From Sinohyriopsis cumingii (Eukaryota; Mollusca; Bivalvia; Unionida; Unionidae): a stretch of 64,000 bases of DNA. The notes below the pieces were generated by a model. That model was not told the origin of the DNA and did not search any database. It saw nothing but the letters and a program-made list of their open reading frames with translations. The translations under genes and the position numbers were made by a program. Of the stretch, positions 59,798 to 64,000 are shown piece by piece (within the stretch, counting starts at the first letter, position 1; each line of letters starts with the position of its first letter). The stretch is taken from positions 434,001 to 498,000 of the forward strand of contig JAPYKE020000279.1 in assembly GCA_028554795.2 (NCBI GenBank), in the 5' to 3' direction.

Positions 59798-61271
59798 CGT
59801 GTAGCGTAAAACGTACTTTTGGTTGTTTAATTAGCCAGGGTGGTGTTTCGGAGATGGATGTTTTTTGAATTTTAGAAAGATCTATATTTGTAGTGTCAAG
59901 GCTGGATGATATTCTAATGCCAAAGGAAGGTATGGCGTTTGGTTTATTTTCGTATAAAGTTTTGTATTTGGGTTGAAAAACAGCCGAGAAAGCAGGATTC
60001 AGAGGGTTTGATTTTAATTTGAGAGCATACTGTGCGGAAAGCATTTCTCTACGATGCGATAACGGTGGTTCATTCGCCTCAGCTAGAAGGCTTTCACACG
60101 GGGATGTTTTAAATGCTCCCAGAGCCAGTCTTATTCCCTGATGATGAATTGGATCAAGCATTTTAAGATACGATTTTCTGGCTGAACCATACACAACGCA
60201 ACCATAGTCCAGTTTGGAGCGAATAAACGTTCTGTATAAATTTAGGATGACTTTTCTATCAGCACCCCAGTCAGTGTGCGCTACTACTTTAAGTAGGTTA
60301 AGTTCTTTTAAGCATGTAGCTTTTAAGTTCTTTAGGTGTGGAATAAAGGTCAGTTTTCTGTCAAAGATTATACCTAATAATTTGGTTTCCTCAACAACTG
60401 GAATAGGTGTTCCATCCAGCGTGAGGTTCGGTTCATCGTGATGTTTTCGTAACTGACAGAAATGCATGCATACCGTTTTTAATTTCGAGAATTTGAAACC
60501 GTTTGCATTGGCCCAATTTTGAATTTTGTTTATATTTTGCTGCAGTTGTCTTTCAATTGTATGCATGTGCTTTGACCGATAACATATTAGAAAATCATCA
60601 ACGTATAAAGAGCAATCCACACCAGGAGTCAAACACTTGGTGATGCTATTAATTTTGATGTTAAAGAGCGTCACAGATAAAATACTGCCCTGGGGCACAC
60701 CCATCTCTTGCTCGTGCAGATCGGAGAGGGTAGAGCCCACTCGTACTTTGAATTCTCTGTCTGAGAGGAAGTTGGATATGAAAGAGGGCAGACGGCCTTT
60801 TCGACCTAGATCGTTCAGGTCATTTAGTATCCCGTACTTCCATGTCGTGTCATAGGCCTTTTCTAAATCAAAGAAAACCGCTACTAAATGTTCTTTCTTA
60901 ATAAATGCATCGCGAATAAATGTTTCCAGTCTAACCAGATGATCATTGGTGCTCCGGCCATATCGAAAGCCACTTTGGAAAGGAGATATTAAATTGTTAG
61001 TTTCCAAATACCAGACAAGCCGAGAACTGATCATTCGTTCCATTGTTTTGCACACACAGCTTGTGAGTGCAATTGGTCGATAGCTGTTGGGGTCTTCGCT
61101 ATCTTTACCGGGTTTGGGGACTGGTATTACAGTTGCTTCTTTCCAGATTTTTGGTACATTACCAGTAATCCATAAATCATTGAAGAGTTTCAAAAGAGAT
61201 GTTAAAGATGATTCTGGAAGGTGTTTCAAAAACTGGTAATGTATTTCGTCAGGCCCAAGCGGAAGTATCAT
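59745..61271 (-). pseudogene. LINE ORF2 reverse transcriptase (U5)
   Basis: 508 codons with two private substitutions near residue 310 (KATCLKELN for KAKCLKALN). YVDD at 223-226 intact. Confidence 0.9.
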
Positions 61272-61725
61272 GGGCCTTATCTAAAGCCTCCCTAAGCTCC
61301 GATAGTGAGAACAATTGATTATAACTTTCCGAGTTGTTGGATGTGAATTTTAAACGTGACTTTTCTTTTTGAGTTTTAAGTTTTCGGAAGGCTTCTGAAT
61401 AATTAGATAATGAGGAATTTTTCGAGAAACTGTCAGCAAGAATATTTGCAATGTCACGTTTTGAACTAAAGTTGTTATTGTTCAGTGTCAGATGTCGGAG
61501 AGGGTTTTGTTTTCTCTTTCCGTTTATTTTGCGTATAGTGTCCCAAACTTTCTTAACAGAGGAACGAGAGTTTAAAGAAGAAACATATTTCTTCCATGAT
61601 GCTCTTTTACTTTCTTTGATTGTGCGGCGAGCTTTGGCCCGGACAATGCGATATATATTTAAGTTTTCGGGCGTCGGGTGATTATTGAATTTTTTAATGC
61701 TTCTCGGCGTTGCAGTATGGCTTCC

Positions 61726-62604
61726 TTACAATTCCTTAGTGAGCCAAGGTTTTAGGGTTCTTATACAGTTTGTTGAGGACTTGGGGATAGATTCTTCTGC
61801 AATGGCGGTTAAAATAGATGTAAAATGCTGAATGGGATCGTTAACATTGAAAACTGTATCCTCATTCAGCCTAGTTTTACAGAGTGTTTCGAACTTGGCC
61901 CAGTCGGCCTTCTTTAAATTCCATTGTGGAATTACTTCATCAATTGTAGAGTTATGATTTACAAGGGAGATTGGGAAGTGATCGCTGCTGTGAAGGTCAT
62001 CAGCGACCTTCCATTCATAGTCCAAAAGCAGCGAAGGAGAACAAATTGTCAAATCGATGCATGTGTATGTACCCGTGCCTGGGTGTAGATATGTAGGTGT
62101 TTTGGTATTATATAGACACAGATCGTGTCTAGAAATAAGGTCTTCAACTTTGTGAGCTCTGTCACTTATATGATTCGATCCCCATAAAATGTTATGGGCA
62201 TTAAAATCCCCGAGTAAAACAAATGGCGTGGGAAGCTGTTGAACAAGGTCGTCTAATTCGTTTGGTACTAGGTTAGTGTTTGGTGGTAAGTAAATAGAGC
62301 AAAATGTAATCACTCGATGTAGAGTGACGCTTACAGCAATGGCTTGTAAATTGGTATTTAAATGAATGAAGCTATGAGGAGCTCTGTTGTTCACAATAAC
62401 AGAAACTCCTCCTGATGCCCTATCAACATTTGGAGAGCAGGTGTTAAACAGGGAGTAGTTTTTAAATGTGATATTGTCCGTATCTTTCAAGAATGTTTCT
62501 TGAAGGCATAGTACCGCAGGATCATGTTCGTTTAAAAGCAGGAGAATATCATTGTAATTTGCTTTAAGTCCTCGACAATTCCATTGTATGATAGTGTTTT
62601 TCAT
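61726..62604 (-). pseudogene. LINE ORF2 APE endonuclease (U5)
   Basis: 292 codons with one private Ala-to-Thr change just before LLGDFNAH. Confidence 0.9.
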
Positions 62605-62666
62605 TATAAATTTAAATGAAAGATTGTGGAGCTAGGTTAGACCTTTCGCAGAGGGAATTTGTTTTG

Positions 62667-62960
62667 TTATTTATCTGGAGGAAGTACGGGGGTGAATTTT
62701 TTGTTTGTAGGTCTGGCGTTCCCTTGAGCGCATGGAGCAGATTCTTCTGCATCCATGCTCTCAATGTCTCCAAACCTGTTATAAAGTTTGATGGGGTCAT
62801 CTGACCCCTTTTGTTGCCTGTTTCCATGAGATTTATTTTTGTTTTTTGGTGATTTAGGTTGCTGGGTATTGCTGAATGTAGTTTGTGTAGATGCCGTGTT
62901 TCTCTGTGATTGGTAATGAGGGGTGTTTGAGCTTGGTGTTGAATCGGGTGCTTCTGTTTG
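62667..62960 (-). pseudogene. LINE ORF1 C-terminal remnant (U5)
   Basis: 97 codons, as in U2 and U3. Confidence 0.8.
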
Positions 62961-63059
62961 ATGGTTCCCTTGCTGTCACTTCATTCAAAGGGTGTTGGAA
63001 CTCTATTCATCACCATGGACACATTCAGAGTGTACCTTTTCATCAGAGAGAATGCAGTT

Positions 63060-63573
63060 ATAATAATAATAATAATAATAATAATAATTAGAACTTTGTA
63101 TAGCGCCTCATCTTTAGAAGCTCTAAGCGCTTTACAATATTAGACAACACCTATAAGATAAAAAAAACATATAATGAAATGATTACAAAAACAAACACCA
63201 TGAAATTAGAAAACATAAAAAACATGCTGAAAATATATAAGGTAGGAAACATTATTAGGCTTTAAGTTTGTTCTTGCAGTCGAAAGAAGTGAGTTTCGAG
63301 AGCACTCTTGAATGGGATCATTAATGAAATGATTACAAAAACAAACACCATGAAATTAGAAAACATAAAAAACATGCTGAAAATATTTAAGGTAGGAAAC
63401 ATTATTAGGCTTTAAGTTTGTTCTTGCAGTCGAAATAAGTGAGTTTTGAGAGCACTCTTGAATGGGATCACTGTGTCTTTGTGTCTAAGTTCAGTGGGCA
63501 ATTCATTCGACGTTGCTGGGTCCTGGTATGCAAAAGAACGCTGTCCATATGTCTTTGTTTTCAAAGTGGGAAT
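63060..63573 (-). mobile_element. CR1/L2-like LINE 3' end (U5)
   Basis: As in U2, with the 150-bp duplication; one private base (GGGTCC for GGGCCC) changes the conserved block. Confidence 0.7.
63176..63475. repeat. 150-bp tandem duplication (U5)
   Basis: Copies 63176-63325 and 63326-63475. Confidence 0.9.
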
Positions 63574-64000
63574 AATGAGTATAAATTATTTAGTTATAAA
63601 TATTTTGTAAGGATCAAATAGACCGCACACAACAACTCCTTCGTAAATGGGTTAGAATTCTCGACCACCGGCATCTAGGTAGAATAAGAGATTTGATTAT
63701 TGTGACAGTGGGCAAAAATATATAAAGTATGCTAAATAATGTACTCAGAGAATTTCCTTCTATTGAGTGTTGTTCACGTTAACGCCGTTATCGATCGATA
63801 CACTGATTTTGATTTTGGTATTATTTATATTTTTCTGTGCATATAGCCATATAAAAATTCGTTACATGTGAAAAGTGATGATATTTAGTGCGTGTAGACA
63901 ATTTTGAATGATATGAAAGTCCAAGAGATGGAAGCTTACTAAAACAAGGTTAAGTAGATTGAGTTTATGACATGAATCGTTTCTCATTTAGTTGCATCTC
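63574..64000. other. 3' spacer of U5, cut by the window end
   Basis: No gene recognised; continues the pattern of U2. Confidence 0.5.

Larger units (their letters stand above)
58642..62960 (-). mobile_element. Nimb-like LINE with deleted 5' part (U5)
   Basis: Same deletion as U2; left target duplication at 58628-58641. Private changes: KATCLKELN in RT and LPTPFV in the endonuclease. Confidence 0.9.
56564..64000 (+). pseudogene. candidate host gene copy of U5 (3' end beyond window)
   Basis: Exon equivalents: X1 56564-56653, X2 57475-57540, X3 57738-57812, X4 58109-58157, X5 58256-58346, X6 remnant 62961-63063. The terminal exon would lie just past the window end. Confidence 0.3.

Noticed and set aside
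1..64000. CRISPR array, phage or bacterial mobile element
   Set aside because: The direct repeats are kilobase units with eukaryotic retrotransposon proteins; there are no short regularly spaced repeats and no prokaryotic genes.

Overview
This is nuclear DNA of an invertebrate animal, made almost entirely of transposable-element remains held in a large tandem array. The evidence is a Nimb/I-type LINE with zinc-knuckle ORF1, a Ty3/gypsy element with integrase ahead of reverse transcriptase (the Gmr1-like arrangement known from several metazoan groups), RTE-like and CR1/L2-like LINE pieces, AT-rich spacers and intron-like splice signals. A lophotrochozoan such as a mollusc fits best, but I cannot name the species. 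There is nothing bacterial here: no operons, rRNA, tRNA or CRISPR.

Layout. Five near-identical units follow one another, each marked by a Nimb-like LINE on the minus strand: U1 5477-11210, U2 17307-21625, U3 32089-36407, U4 46840-52573, U5 58642-62960. Each unit reads left to right: (a) a 917-919 bp non-coding block, here called S, which in some units is doubled around a truncated gypsy element; (b) a spacer with a (CT)n tract and an RTE-like remnant; (c) the Nimb LINE; (d) a CR1/L2-like LINE 3' end; (e) about 1.7 kb of spacer. The gypsy is present before U1 (cut by the window start), U3 and U4, and absent before U2 and U5. U1 and U4 carry the full-length LINE with a 14-bp target-site duplication. 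U2, U3 and U5 share a 1780-bp deletion that removes the LINE 5' end and adjacent sequence. The diagnostic variants (gypsy presence, long or short LINE, coding substitutions, small indels) repeat with a three-unit period of about 41.35 kb: U1 matches U4 and U2 matches U5, while U3 looks like a recombinant of the two classes. The array therefore grew by segmental duplication and unequal exchange, not by new retrotransposition. The same frameshifts occur in every LINE copy.

Hidden under the transposons, on the plus strand, is what looks like a multi-exon host gene, one per unit. Short open segments are bounded by acceptor and donor sites, and mostly in compatible phase, at 3430-3519, 4341-4406, 4604-4678, 4977-5025 and 5124-5181. 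A long open exon follows just beyond the LINE (11281-11670, broken by a frameshift at an A7 run), and then a short terminal exon (12570-12611) with AATAAA 46 bases after its stop codon. The Nimb and RTE pieces would lie in its introns. I do not recognise the protein. In U2, U3 and U5 most of the long exon is deleted.

No coding gene here is clearly intact and functional. The LINE ORF1 in U1 and U4 is the only full-length open transposon protein. All recognisable transposons (gypsy, Nimb, RTE-like, CR1/L2-like) lie on the minus strand, so a plus-strand transcript through the array would be antisense to every one of them. Because the copies are so alike, assembly duplication must be excluded before biological conclusions are drawn.
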